64,000 nt of DNA from NCBI RefSeq assembly GCF_036127095.1, contig NZ_CP108006.1, positions 8,113,501 through 8,177,500 of the forward strand, in the 5' to 3' direction. The DNA is from Streptomyces sp. NBC_00335. Its GTDB lineage: Bacteria; Actinomycetota; Actinomycetes; Streptomycetales; Streptomycetaceae. A program made the position numbers and the translations under genes. Within the stretch, counting starts at the first letter, position 1. The number at the start of each line of letters is the position of its first letter. The notes below the pieces were generated by a model, which did no database searches, was not told where the DNA came from, and was given only the letters and a program-made list of their open reading frames with translations. This document shows, piece by piece, positions 43,249-51,894 of this stretch.

Positions 43249-44016
43249 TCAGTTGGCGCTCCAGCCGCCGTCCAGGGGGAGCGAGGTGCCCGTCACGTAG
43301 CCGGTGTGCGGACCGCACAGCCACAGGGCGGCCGCCGCGACCTCCTCGGGCTCGATGAGCCGCTTGATCGGCGACCGCGTCAGCAGCACCTCGCGGAGCA
43401 CGTCCCCGGCGTCGATGCCGTGTGCGGCGGCCTGGTCCAGGATCTGCCCCTCGACCAGGGGGGTGCGGACGTAGCCGGGGCTGATGCAGTTGCTGGTCAC
43501 CCCGTACGGGGCCCCCTCGATCGCGGCGACCTTGCTCAGCCCCTCCAGGGCGTGCTTGGCCGCCACGTAGGCCGATTTGTACGCGCTGGCGCGCAGCCCG
43601 TGCACGCTGGAGATGTTGACCACCCGGCCCCAGCCGGCCGCGTACATGTGCGGCAGCACGTGACGCAGCAGCAGGAAGGGAGCGGTGACCATCACCTGCT
43701 GGATCAGCGCGAAGCGCTCGGGCGGGAACTCCGTGATCGGAGCGACGTGCTGGAGCCCGGCGCTGTTGACCAGGATGTCGACGCCGGCGGGCAGGCCCCC
43801 GATGGCGTCGGGATCGGCCAGGTCGACCACGTGGGCGTGCCCGCCGACGAGGCCGGCGACGGCCTCGGCCGCCGCCGCGTCCACGTCGGCCACGTGCACG
43901 GTGACCCCGGCCTCGGCCAGGGCCACCGCGCAGGCCCGGCCGATGCCGCTGCCGCCGCCCGTCACCAGGGCGACGCGCCCCGGCAGACCGGTGGGGGAGG
44001 GAAGTTCGCTCGTCAT
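43249..44016 (-). CDS. SDR oxidoreductase, 3-hydroxybutyrate dehydrogenase-like
   Basis: 255-residue short-chain dehydrogenase. Cofactor motif TGGGSGIG (about residues 19-26), NSAG, and catalytic Ser/Tyr/Lys in NISSVHGLRASAYKSAYVAAKHALEG. The C-terminal SPIKRLIEPEEVAAAALWL and SLPLDGGWSAN, and HVAPITEFP, match D-3-hydroxybutyrate dehydrogenases. That reaction links hydroxybutyrate and acetoacetate in polyhydroxybutyrate turnover; substrate by similarity only. ATG 44016. It is followed by the FMN reductase gene 68 bp later. Confidence 0.85.
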   Translation of the reverse strand: MTSELPSPTGLPGRVALVTGGGSGIGRACAVALAEAGVTVHVADVDAAAAEAVAGLVGGHAHVVDLADPDAIGGLPAGVDILVNSAGLQHVAPITEFPPERFALIQQVMVTAPFLLLRHVLPHMYAAGWGRVVNISSVHGLRASAYKSAYVAAKHALEGLSKVAAIEGAPYGVTSNCISPGYVRTPLVEGQILDQAAAHGIDAGDVLREVLLTRSPIKRLIEPEEVAAAALWLCGPHTGYVTGTSLPLDGGWSAN

Positions 44017-44178
44017 GGCCCGAAGCGTAGGGAGAGCCGCCGGTGGCGCCCACGGCGTCGCCCCCCATACCCGGAGCCGCCCGTATGGGGGTGATCACCA
44101 TGGGGGCGGACGCGGAACCGGCGGAGCCGGGCGTGCGTCACAGCGGTGCCGATCCGGCACCGGAGTACGAGGGGGACG

Positions 44179-44892
44179 ATGATGCGTCGAGTCAGCGACA
44201 GCTACCTGCGGGTGATGAAGGCGAAGGCCGCGGTGGCCGCGGCCGTGAGCGTGGGCGCCGCCGCCGTGCTGCTCACCGGCTGCGGAAAGGCCGTCGTGGC
44301 CGACCCGGTCGATCCCGGCGGGGCACCGGCCCGGCCCACGGCGTCCCAGCCGGCCGCGCCGGCCAAGACGGACGGGACCTGCCCCGTGGTCGAGCCCACC
44401 GAACCGCAGCCGACGCCGACGCTGATCGACGGCACCCCGGCCAACACTCCCGAGGGCGAGCGGCTCGCGCAGGCCATCGGGGGGCAGGGCTACGGCGCCT
44501 TCGCCGACGTCTACTCCACCCAGATCGTGGACCACCCGGTGGGCCGGGTCGCCCTCTGCGTCACCGACCTCGCCCGCGGCCGGCTCCTCCTGGCGGCGGC
44601 GCACGCGGCGGACCCGGAAGCGGACCCGGCCCGGGCCGACCTGTACCTGAGCACGTACTCGCACCGGACTCTGCTGGCCGCCGGAGACAAGCTGATCGGT
44701 CAGAAGCTCGGCTTCCCGATCTACAGCGTTTCCGGAAGCCACGGCGCGGCGGTCGAGGTCACCTCCACGAAGGAGGGCGCCGCGTCGGCGGAGTTCAAGG
44801 CGAAGCTGGAGAAGGCCACCGGGGGCATCCCCGTCGCCGTCACGGAGGGCGAGCAGCCCGTCCTGCTGGAGGGACCGCTGACCGCTCCCTGA
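44179..44892 (+). CDS. Lipoprotein of unknown function
   Basis: 237-residue predicted lipoprotein. Signal peptide and lipobox AAAVLLTGCGKA (Cys about residue 35); a second upstream Met (44182) is also possible. After a Pro/Ala/Thr-rich linker the mature domain reads LIDGTPANTPEGERLAQAIGGQGYGAFADVYSTQIVDHPVGRVALCVTD, repeated in other Streptomyces proteins but with no named function known to me. GAGGGG precedes the start. Probably anchored to the membrane outer face. Confidence 0.75.
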   Translation: MMRRVSDSYLRVMKAKAAVAAAVSVGAAAVLLTGCGKAVVADPVDPGGAPARPTASQPAAPAKTDGTCPVVEPTEPQPTPTLIDGTPANTPEGERLAQAIGGQGYGAFADVYSTQIVDHPVGRVALCVTDLARGRLLLAAAHAADPEADPARADLYLSTYSHRTLLAAGDKLIGQKLGFPIYSVSGSHGAAVEVTSTKEGAASAEFKAKLEKATGGIPVAVTEGEQPVLLEGPLTAP

Positions 44893-44963
44893 CCGGTGCC
44901 CCTGACCGGTGCTCCTTGACGGGCGGGCCCGGATCGGCGGCGAGGCCGCCTATGGGGGCCGGC

Positions 44964-45938
44964 TCAGCGGCGCACCGTCCCGGTCAGGGCCTCTGCCAGG
45001 GCCGCCGCGTAGGGATGGGGACGGCGGCGGCGCGGGGACAGCACCCCGATGTGCCGTGCGGGGGAGGGGGGTTCGACCGGTACGACGGTCACGCCGTCGG
45101 CACGCCGGTCGCGCTCGCCGCTCCCGCCCGGGCCCCCGCCCGCACCCCCGCCCGGCCCCCCGTCTCCGTCCGCGGACCCGTCCCCCGGCGGCAGGGCGAC
45201 CCGGGGGATCAGCGCGACGCCGACGCCCGCCTCGACGAGGGAACGTGCGAAGAAGTAGTCCGTGGTGGAAGCCGCCACCCGGAGGGCGAAACCGGCCCGC
45301 TCCGCGTACCGGCGCAAGTACGCCTCGGTCTTGAGGCAGCCCAGCACCCAGCGGTCGGAAGCGAGTTCGGCCGGAGCGACCGACGCGCGCCCCGCGAACC
45401 GGTGCCCCGGGGGCAGGACCAGCGCCAGCGGGTCCTCCATCAGCGGCAGCCAGTCGAGCGCCGCGCCGGGGCGCAGCGGCAGCGGCCCGTCGAAGTGGTA
45501 GGTCAGCGCCAGATCGGCGGCGCCCGAGCGGACCAGGGGCACCGCCTCCTCCGGCTCGGCCTCCAGGACCGTCAGTTCCACCTCCGGATGCGCGGCCACG
45601 AACCCGGCGAGCGCGCCCGGCAGGAGCCGCCGGCCGCCGCTCACGAAGGTGGCGACCGTCAGCCGCGGCCGCTCGGCGGTGACCCGGTCGATCTCGTGGC
45701 GCACCCGGTCGAGCTCCGCTGACACCGCCTCCGCCGCCTCGACCAGCAGCCGGCCCGGCTCGGTGAGCGTGATCCCGCGGGTACTGCGGACGGCGACGGG
45801 GTGGCCGAGGCCGCGCTCCAGTGCCGCGATGTGCTGGGAGACGGCCGAAGGCGTCAGGAGCAGCGCCCCGGCGGCCTTGTTGAAGCTGCCGTGCTCGGCC
45901 ACGGCACGCAGGATGCGCAGCCGCTGCACATCGATCAT
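44964..45938 (-). CDS. LysR-family transcriptional regulator
   Basis: 324-residue LysR protein. N-terminal winged helix (VQRLRILRAVAEHGSFNKAAGALLLTPSAVSQHIAALERGLGHPVAVRSTRGITLT) and effector domain with YFFARSLVEAGVGVALIPRVALP. A Gly-rich insert (DGSADGDGGPGGGAGGGPGG, about residues 253-272) interrupts the end of the effector domain and is unusual. It is divergent from the epimerase-like gene at 46010 with 71 bp between, so that gene is the probable target. Confidence 0.9.
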   Translation of the reverse strand: MIDVQRLRILRAVAEHGSFNKAAGALLLTPSAVSQHIAALERGLGHPVAVRSTRGITLTEPGRLLVEAAEAVSAELDRVRHEIDRVTAERPRLTVATFVSGGRRLLPGALAGFVAAHPEVELTVLEAEPEEAVPLVRSGAADLALTYHFDGPLPLRPGAALDWLPLMEDPLALVLPPGHRFAGRASVAPAELASDRWVLGCLKTEAYLRRYAERAGFALRVAASTTDYFFARSLVEAGVGVALIPRVALPPGDGSADGDGGPGGGAGGGPGGSGERDRRADGVTVVPVEPPSPARHIGVLSPRRRRPHPYAAALAEALTGTVRR

Positions 45939-46009
45939 CAGTTTTCCTTACGACGAGAACAGTATTCCGGTAGTTCTGCTGGGGACGGTACAGCGGCAGA
46001 GTCCCGGAC

Positions 46010-46846
46010 ATGAAGAAGATCCTCGTCATCGGCGGAAGCCGCTACTTCGGAAAGCACCTGGTCACCCTGGAGCGGGACGCCGGGAACGAGGTGACCGTCC
46101 TCAACCGGGGCTCCACCGCCCCGCCCCGGGGCGTCGCCCACCTGATGGCCGACCGGGAGGACGAAGCGGGGCTCCGCGCGGCGCTGGGGGAGCGCAGCTT
46201 CGACGTGGTCTTCGACCAGGTCTGCTACACGCCCCGGCAGGCGGAGACCGCCCGCCGCGTCTTCGCCGGCCGCACCGGGCGGTACGTGATGACCTCGACG
46301 ATGGAGGTCCACGACCCCGCGCCGCCCACCCCCGAGGCGCGCGCCTACGCCGAGGGCAAGCGGCGGGCCGAGGAGGTCCTGGGGGCGGAGCCCGCCTTCG
46401 GTCTCGCGGTCGTGCGCACCGCGCACGTACTCGGGGGCGGCCGGGCGGAGTTCACCGGCCGCCTCGCGCACTACGTCGAGCGGATCGGCGCCGGGATCCC
46501 GGTGGCCGTGCACGAAGCCCCGTACCCCACCTCCTTCATCCACCACCACGAGATCGCCCGCTTCCTGCACTGGGCGGGGGAGCAGGACTTCACCGGGCCG
46601 GTGAGCGCCGCCTCGCACGGGGAGCTCGACGTGCTCGGGCTGACCGCGGCCGTCGCCGAACGGGTCGGACGGGCGCCGCGCCTGCGGACCGTCGCGGCCG
46701 GGGGCGAGGCCTCGCCCTTCTCCTTCGACCGGGCCTACGCGATGGACAACGGCCGGGCCGCCGCGCTCGGCTTCCGCTTCGGGCGGCTCGCGGACTGGCT
46801 CCCCGAAGCCATCGCGGAGAGCGTTGCGGCGCTCCGCGCGGGCTAG
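46010..46846 (+). CDS. NAD-dependent epimerase/reductase
   Basis: 278-residue extended SDR-like protein. N-terminal nucleotide motif KKILVIGGSRYFGKHL (GGxxYxG), then VTVLNRGSTAPPRGVAHLMADRED. The usual SDR YxxxK is AYAEGKRRAEEVL (about residues 118-130). This is the family often annotated as reductase or epimerase next to LysR genes and related to plant CSP41-type proteins. ATG 46010. Its last 4 bases overlap the convergent methyltransferase gene. Substrate unknown. Confidence 0.83.
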   Translation: MKKILVIGGSRYFGKHLVTLERDAGNEVTVLNRGSTAPPRGVAHLMADREDEAGLRAALGERSFDVVFDQVCYTPRQAETARRVFAGRTGRYVMTSTMEVHDPAPPTPEARAYAEGKRRAEEVLGAEPAFGLAVVRTAHVLGGGRAEFTGRLAHYVERIGAGIPVAVHEAPYPTSFIHHHEIARFLHWAGEQDFTGPVSAASHGELDVLGLTAAVAERVGRAPRLRTVAAGGEASPFSFDRAYAMDNGRAAALGFRFGRLADWLPEAIAESVAALRAG

Positions 46847-47676
46847 AGCGCCCGGGGATCCGCGGGGAGTTGCGCGACGGCGCCCGTGCGGCCTTCCCCA
46901 CCCTCGGGCGTGCACTGATCTGCCTGCGGTGGCTTGCGCCACACGGAGATGTGCTTCGCGGAGTCCTGGGTGAACGGCGCCCCGTCCCAGCCGGCGGCGC
47001 GGCGTTCGAGTTCGAGCCCGGCGATCCGTGCCATCAGGTCGAGCTCGGCCGGCCAGGCGTACCGGTGCCGGGAGTTTTCGCGGCGGTAGCGGGCGTCGTC
47101 GCCCTCGCCGTCGCCGTCTCGGGTGAAGTGGTGCGAGACGAGGATCTGTTCGACCAGGTCGAAGGTGTCGAAGCCGAGGTGCTCCTCGGACACGTCGAAC
47201 GGCACCGCGGCCTGGCCGGGCGGCAGGCGCCGCAGCGACGGCACGCCCAGCTCGATGACGAACCGGCCGCCGGGCTTCAGGTGGCGTGCGGCGTTGCGGA
47301 AGCACTCGACCTGCTCGTCCTGCGTGAGCAGGTTCGTGATGGTGTTGTAGACGAGATAGACCAGGGTGAACTCGCCTGGTACGACGGTGGTCGCCATGTC
47401 ACCGATGACGACCGGCAGCGTGTTCTCGTCGGTCTTGCGCCGCAGCACCGCCGCCATGTGCTCGGACAGTTCGATGCCCACCACCGGCACGCCGCGTTCC
47501 CGGAGCGGGACGCCCACGCGTCCGGTCCCGATGGCGAACTCCAGTGCCCGGCCGTCGCCGGCGAGCTCGGCGAGGAAGTCCAGGGTCGGTCCGAGGGCGG
47601 CGGCAGAGGACTTCTCGGCCTCCTCGGCGTCGTAGCGGTCGGCGGTCTCACGGGTCCACAGCTCACTGCTCGTCAC
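46843..47676 (-). CDS. Class I SAM-dependent methyltransferase
   Basis: 277-residue methyltransferase. SAM motif I LEFAIGTGRVGVPLRERG (about residues 44-61), acidic loop VVGIELSEHMAAVLR, and PGGRFVIELGVPSL for motif III. The Tyr-rich SELWTRETADRYD start and the HRYAWPAELDLMARIAGL segment are typical of a large streptomycete group without assigned substrate. ATG 47676. The 3' end overlaps the convergent epimerase gene by 4 bp. Confidence 0.85.
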   Translation of the reverse strand: MTSSELWTRETADRYDAEEAEKSSAAALGPTLDFLAELAGDGRALEFAIGTGRVGVPLRERGVPVVGIELSEHMAAVLRRKTDENTLPVVIGDMATTVVPGEFTLVYLVYNTITNLLTQDEQVECFRNAARHLKPGGRFVIELGVPSLRRLPPGQAAVPFDVSEEHLGFDTFDLVEQILVSHHFTRDGDGEGDDARYRRENSRHRYAWPAELDLMARIAGLELERRAAGWDGAPFTQDSAKHISVWRKPPQADQCTPEGGEGRTGAVAQLPADPRAL

Positions 47677-47775
47677 GGGCGGCCACTTTGCCGGGGGACG
47701 GAGGACGCTGTCGACGCATTTACGGTCCGGAGGCCGGCCGCGGGGTGAGGCGACTGGCCCTGGGCGGCCACGGCA

Positions 47776-48522
47776 CTAGCGGTCCCCGGACCGCCGCTCC
47801 AGTGGAGTTGCTACTGCCGAGTTGTTCACACTGAAAGTGACGCTTCCGGCACGGTAGCGGTCGTCGGACCACTCGATGGGGCGGCCCGTGCGGGTCGCGG
47901 AGACGTGCCGCTGGCGCAAAAGCGGGCTGCCGCGGCGGATTTCCAGCAGCCGGGCGTCCTCGCTGCCGGCGGGCAGGGCGTCGATGAGGTGCTCGCCGTA
48001 GTGGGCGACGATGCCCGAGTCGTTCGCCAGCCCGTCCATCACCGAGCGGCAGTCCTCGGGCATCGCTTCGACCGCCGCCGCGACCCAGTCGGCGTAGGCC
48101 GTCCGTTCGACCATCGTGGGCTCCCCGTCGAGCAGTCGGAGCCGCAGGACGGCGAGGATCTCCGTGCCGTCGGGCAGGGCCAGCCGCCCCGCTTCCTCGG
48201 CGGTGGCCGGGCGGCGGGTGCGCGACAGGAAGCGGCTCGCGGCCTGGTGGCCGACCCCCTCGGCCCACTGGGCGAAGCTGTTGAGCTCGCCGAAACTGTG
48301 CTTGCGCTCGTGGCGCAGGACGATCCGGCGGGCCCCCTGCCGGGAACCGATCAGCCCCTCGGCGGCGAGCGTCGCCACGGCCTGGCGGACGGTCCCGCGG
48401 GAGGCCGACCAGAGCGCCGCCAGATCGCTCTCCGAGGGCAGTTGGGCGCCCACCGGGTACTGGCCGGAGAGGATCGCCCGGCGCAGCGCCTCGGCGATCT
48501 CCAGATACCGCACCGTCCCCAT
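47776..48522 (-). CDS. GntR-family regulator with UTRA domain
   Basis: 248-residue HutC-type regulator. Helix-turn-helix LEIAEALRRAILSGQYPVGAQLPSESDLAALWSASRGTVRQAVATLAAEGLI, then UTRA effector domain (AVLRLRLLDGEPTMVERTAYAD; PIEWSDDRYRAGSVTFSV). It resembles the second GntR gene at 55616. It is divergent from the ABC importer and the intervening 258 bp contains the palindrome ACTTGTTCAGACAAGT (48728-48743), so this protein is the best candidate to repress the importer. Effector may be the phosphonate ligand. Confidence 0.9.
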   Translation of the reverse strand: MGTVRYLEIAEALRRAILSGQYPVGAQLPSESDLAALWSASRGTVRQAVATLAAEGLIGSRQGARRIVLRHERKHSFGELNSFAQWAEGVGHQAASRFLSRTRRPATAEEAGRLALPDGTEILAVLRLRLLDGEPTMVERTAYADWVAAAVEAMPEDCRSVMDGLANDSGIVAHYGEHLIDALPAGSEDARLLEIRRGSPLLRQRHVSATRTGRPIEWSDDRYRAGSVTFSVNNSAVATPLERRSGDR

Positions 48523-48727
48523 GTCGTCCCCGTCCCCGTCCCGTCAGTGCCGTCGGCGTAGTCGGTCTTCGTCCTGCCCGCCAGCCTAGGCATGTGGGTG
48601 TTCGAAGATCATCATGCGGGTCCGCGGTCACGATCGGATCCGGCCAATCCCGGTCTTCGTCGAGACGTGCACCGCGCGACAGGCTCCGTTCACCGTCCGT
48701 ACAGTGCCCCAGGGCGAACTGGAGCCA

Positions 48728-48743
48728 ACTTGTTCAGACAAGT
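48728..48743. promoter_or_regulatory. 16-bp GntR operator ACTTGTTCAGACAAGT
   Basis: Perfect ACTTGT-TCAG-ACAAGT inverted repeat, 38 bp before the importer GTG start. It shares the pattern A-S-TTGT-N4-ACAA-S-T with the palindrome at 58133-58148 before the TmpA-like gene. The form fits HutC-subfamily operators. Confidence 0.7.
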
Positions 48744-48780
48744 GAACCACCTGCCATGGATCCAGTCTCCGGGAGAGACC

Positions 48781-49950
48781 GTGCTCAGTTCCTCCGCCCG
48801 TCGCGGTGCGGCCGTCCTGCTCAGTGCCGCCGTGCTCACCACGCTCAGCGCGTGCGGCGCCGCACCCGACAACGCCGCCGGCTCCGCCGGTGGCGACGGC
48901 AAGAACAAGACCCAGCCCGGCGCCGCCACCTCGGTCGCCGACTTCGGCGGCCTGGAGGGCCTCGTCGCGGCCGCCGAGAAGGAGGGCGAGCTCAACGTCA
49001 TCGCGCTGCCCGCCGACTGGGCGAACTACGGCGAGATCCAGAAGGCGTTCGCGGCCAAGTACCCCAAGGTCAAGATCAACGCCGAGAACCCGGACGCCTC
49101 CAGCGCCGACGAGATCGCCGCGGTCAAGTCCCGCAAGGGCCAGACCCGCGCCCCCGACGTCCTGGACCTCGGCATCGCCTTCGCGCGCAGCGGCGCCGCC
49201 GAGAACCTCTTCGCCCCGTACAAGGTCACCGCCTGGGACCAGATCCCCGCCGCCCAGAAGGACGCGGACGCCCGCTGGTACAACGACTACGGCGGCTACG
49301 TCTCCATCGGCTGCGACGCCGCCCGCATCCCGAACTGCCCGCAGTCCTTCGCCGACCTGGCCAAGCCCGAGTACAAGGGCAAGGTCGCCCTCAACGGCAA
49401 CCCGACCAAGTCCGGCTCCGCCTTCGGCGGCGTCTACGCGGCGGCCCTCGCCAACAAGGGCTCCTTCGCGGACGTCCAGCCCGGCATCGACTTCTTCGGC
49501 CGGCTGAAGAAGAGCGGCAACTTCATCCCCGTCGAGTCCACCCCGGCCACCGTCGAGAAGGGCGAGACGCCCATCTCGATCGACTGGGACTACCTGAACG
49601 CCGGCTACGCCGAGCAGTTCAAGGGCAAGGGCGTCGACTGGAAGGTGGCCATCCCCACCGACGGCGTCTACGCCCAGTACTACTCGCAGGCCATCAACAA
49701 GGACGCCCCCCACCCGGCGGCCTCCCGCCTGTGGATGGAGTTCCTGTACAGCACCGAGGGCCAGAACCTGTGGCTCAAGGGCTTCGCCCGCCCCGTGCTG
49801 CTGCCCGCCATGACCCAGGCCGGCACCGTCGACAAGGAAGCCGTCACCAAGCTCCCGCAGGTCCAGGGCACCCCGTCCTTCCCGGCCTCCACCGAGCTGG
49901 ACAAGGCCAAGGCCACCCTCGCCGAGAAGTGGGACAAGGCCCTCAGCTGA
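48781..49950 (+). CDS. ABC importer substrate-binding lipoprotein, phosphonate type proposed
   Basis: 389-residue lipoprotein. GTG 48781 follows GGGAGAGACC; signal peptide ends in the lipobox LTTLSACGAAP (Cys about residue 24). The body is an iron/2-aminoethylphosphonate-like type 2 binding protein (ELNVIALPADWANYGEIQKAFAAKYPKVKINAENPDAS; PDVLDLGIAF; TPATVEKGETPISIDWDYLNAGYAEQ). First gene of a tightly packed operon: two permeases, ATPase and HAD phosphatase, joined by TGATG and ATGA overlaps. Phosphonate as cargo is inferred from the shared operator with the TmpA/TmpB-like genes; a polyamine or sugar phosphate cannot be excluded. Confidence 0.82.
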   Translation: MLSSSARRGAAVLLSAAVLTTLSACGAAPDNAAGSAGGDGKNKTQPGAATSVADFGGLEGLVAAAEKEGELNVIALPADWANYGEIQKAFAAKYPKVKINAENPDASSADEIAAVKSRKGQTRAPDVLDLGIAFARSGAAENLFAPYKVTAWDQIPAAQKDADARWYNDYGGYVSIGCDAARIPNCPQSFADLAKPEYKGKVALNGNPTKSGSAFGGVYAAALANKGSFADVQPGIDFFGRLKKSGNFIPVESTPATVEKGETPISIDWDYLNAGYAEQFKGKGVDWKVAIPTDGVYAQYYSQAINKDAPHPAASRLWMEFLYSTEGQNLWLKGFARPVLLPAMTQAGTVDKEAVTKLPQVQGTPSFPASTELDKAKATLAEKWDKALS

Positions 49951-50858
49951 TGTCCGCCTCCTCCACCCTCCCCCACTCGACGGGGACCGCCGGCGGCGGC
50001 ACCACCCGCCGCCGGCGGCGCGGCCCGCGCACCTGGCTCGCCGCCCTCCCGCTCCTCGTCTTCACCGGACTGTGCTTCGGCGTCCCGCTGGGCGCCATCG
50101 CCTTCGGCGCGGTCACCCGTACGGACCCGGCGAGCGGCGCCACCGAAGCGACCGGCGAGCACCTGGCCCGCTCTCTCCAGGGGCCCTACCTCGGCTCGCT
50201 CATCGGCAGCGTCCAGCTCTCCGCCCTCACCGCACTCGTGGCCGGAGTGCTCGGCGTCCTCATCGCGCAGGCCGTCGTCACCTCCCCCTCCCGCGCCCTG
50301 CGCGGGGCGACGCTGACCGCCTCCGGCGTCCTCGCCAACTTCGGCGGGGTCCCGCTCGCCTTCGCGTTCATCGCCACCGTCGGAATCTCCGGGGTCGTCA
50401 CCCAGCTCGCCGACCTGACCGGCCTCGGCTGGAACCTCTACTCCTTCACCGGCCTCACCGTGGTCTACCTCTACTTCCTGACCCCCCTCATGGTGCTGGT
50501 GACCGTCCCCGCGCTGGACGGACTGCGCCCGCAGTGGCGCGAGGCCGCCCAGAACAACGGGGCGAGCGGATGGCAGTTCTGGCGCCACGTCGGCCTGCCC
50601 GTCCTCGCGCCCTCCCTGCTCGGCGGGTTCGTGCTGCTCTTCGGCACGGCCTTCGCCGCGCACGCCACGGCCGCCGCCCTCGTCGGCGGCTCCGTCCCCC
50701 TGGTCACGCTCAAGATCGCGGACGCCCTGTCCGGGAACGTGCTGACCGGCCAGGAGAACGTGGCCCTGGCCCTCGGCCTCGACATGATCGTGATCGCCGG
50801 CCTGGTCATGGCGGTCTACCTGCCCCTCCAGCGACGGAGCGCCCGATGGCTGCGATGA
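49950..50858 (+). CDS. ABC importer permease, first subunit
   Basis: 302-residue inner-membrane permease with about six hydrophobic segments. The EAA-type cytoplasmic loop is WREAAQNNGASGWQFWRHVGLPVLAPSL (about residues 190-217). The start ATG overlaps the binding-protein stop as TGATG, so translation is coupled. An Arg-rich cytoplasmic N-terminus (TRRRRRGPR) precedes the first helix. Belongs to the BPD_transp_1 family of spermidine/phosphonate/iron-type importers. Confidence 0.9.
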   Translation: MSASSTLPHSTGTAGGGTTRRRRRGPRTWLAALPLLVFTGLCFGVPLGAIAFGAVTRTDPASGATEATGEHLARSLQGPYLGSLIGSVQLSALTALVAGVLGVLIAQAVVTSPSRALRGATLTASGVLANFGGVPLAFAFIATVGISGVVTQLADLTGLGWNLYSFTGLTVVYLYFLTPLMVLVTVPALDGLRPQWREAAQNNGASGWQFWRHVGLPVLAPSLLGGFVLLFGTAFAAHATAAALVGGSVPLVTLKIADALSGNVLTGQENVALALGLDMIVIAGLVMAVYLPLQRRSARWLR

Positions 50859-51889
50859 CCCCGACGCCCACCCCGAACGACGAGGCCTCCTCGAACGACG
50901 AGACCCCCTCGGCTGCCGGTCCGGCCGTCGCCGCCCGGCACGGGGACCGGGACCGGCAGGAACCCGCGGCCCGCACGCCGCGCCGGCTGCGCCCCCGCTC
51001 CCGGCCCCGGGTGTGGCGCGGAGCCGTCCTCGCGCTCGCGGGCGCGTACTTCGTCCTCCCGCTCCTCGCCTCCTTCGTGTTCACCGTGCACGTCCCCGGC
51101 CAGGGCATCAGCTTCGAGGCGTACACCCAGCTGCTCTCCGCCGAAGGGTTCACCGAGAGCCTGCTGCTCTCGCTGGGCCTCGCCGCCGCGACCATCGCCG
51201 CGTCGCTGCTCCTCGCCGTGCCCGCGCTGGTCGCCGTACGCATCGGCTCGCCGCGGCTGCGCCCGGTCGTGGAGGTGATGTGCATGATGCCGCTGGTCGT
51301 GCCGCCCATCGCCCTGGTCACCGGTATCACCACGGTGCTGCGCTGGGGTCCCGAACACCTCTCCAGGACCCCGCTCTACCAGACCTTCCTCGCGGTCCAG
51401 AACCCGGATTTCCCCGTCGTCCTGGTCCTCGCGTACACCGTGCTCGCTCTGCCCTTCGTCTACCGCTCCCTCGACGCGGGCCTGCGCGCCGTCGACGTCC
51501 CGACCCTGGTCGAGGCCGCCCGCAGCTGTGGCGCGAGCTGGCCGTACGTGGTCCTGCGCGTGATCCTGCCGAACCTGCGGGCAGCCCTCGCCGGAGCCGG
51601 ATTCCTCACGCTGGCCCTGGTCCTCGGCGAGTTCACGATCGCCTCGCTGCTCGGCTTCCAGCCCTTCGCCGTGTGGATCGTGTCGATCTCCGGAGCGCAC
51701 GCCCGCATGTCGGTGGCCGTCTCCGTCCTCAGCCTCCTCATCACCTGGCTGTTGCTGCTCCTCCTCTCCCGGGCCGGCACCACCCCCACCACCGTGTCCG
51801 CCGGGCCCTCGCGCGGCTCCGGAACCTCTCGCACCTCCCGCACCTCCCGCAGTTCTCGTACCTCCCGTACCTCCGGCAAGGAGTCCTGA
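50846..51889 (+). CDS. ABC importer permease, second subunit
   Basis: 347-residue permease. Chosen start ATG 50846 has GGAG 7 bases ahead; ATG 50855 would overlap the previous stop as ATGA. EAA loop: VEAARSCGASWPYVVLRVILPNLRAAL (about residues 223-249). After the last helix there is a tail of Ser/Arg/Thr repeats (GTSRTSRTSRSSRTSRTSG) encoded by 9-base ACCTCCCGC-like units at about 51823-51875; it is absent from typical permeases. It overlaps the first permease gene by 13 bp. Confidence 0.9.
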   Translation: MAAMTPTPTPNDEASSNDETPSAAGPAVAARHGDRDRQEPAARTPRRLRPRSRPRVWRGAVLALAGAYFVLPLLASFVFTVHVPGQGISFEAYTQLLSAEGFTESLLLSLGLAAATIAASLLLAVPALVAVRIGSPRLRPVVEVMCMMPLVVPPIALVTGITTVLRWGPEHLSRTPLYQTFLAVQNPDFPVVLVLAYTVLALPFVYRSLDAGLRAVDVPTLVEAARSCGASWPYVVLRVILPNLRAALAGAGFLTLALVLGEFTIASLLGFQPFAVWIVSISGAHARMSVAVSVLSLLITWLLLLLLSRAGTTPTTVSAGPSRGSGTSRTSRTSRSSRTSRTSGKES

Positions 51890-51894
51890 CCCGC

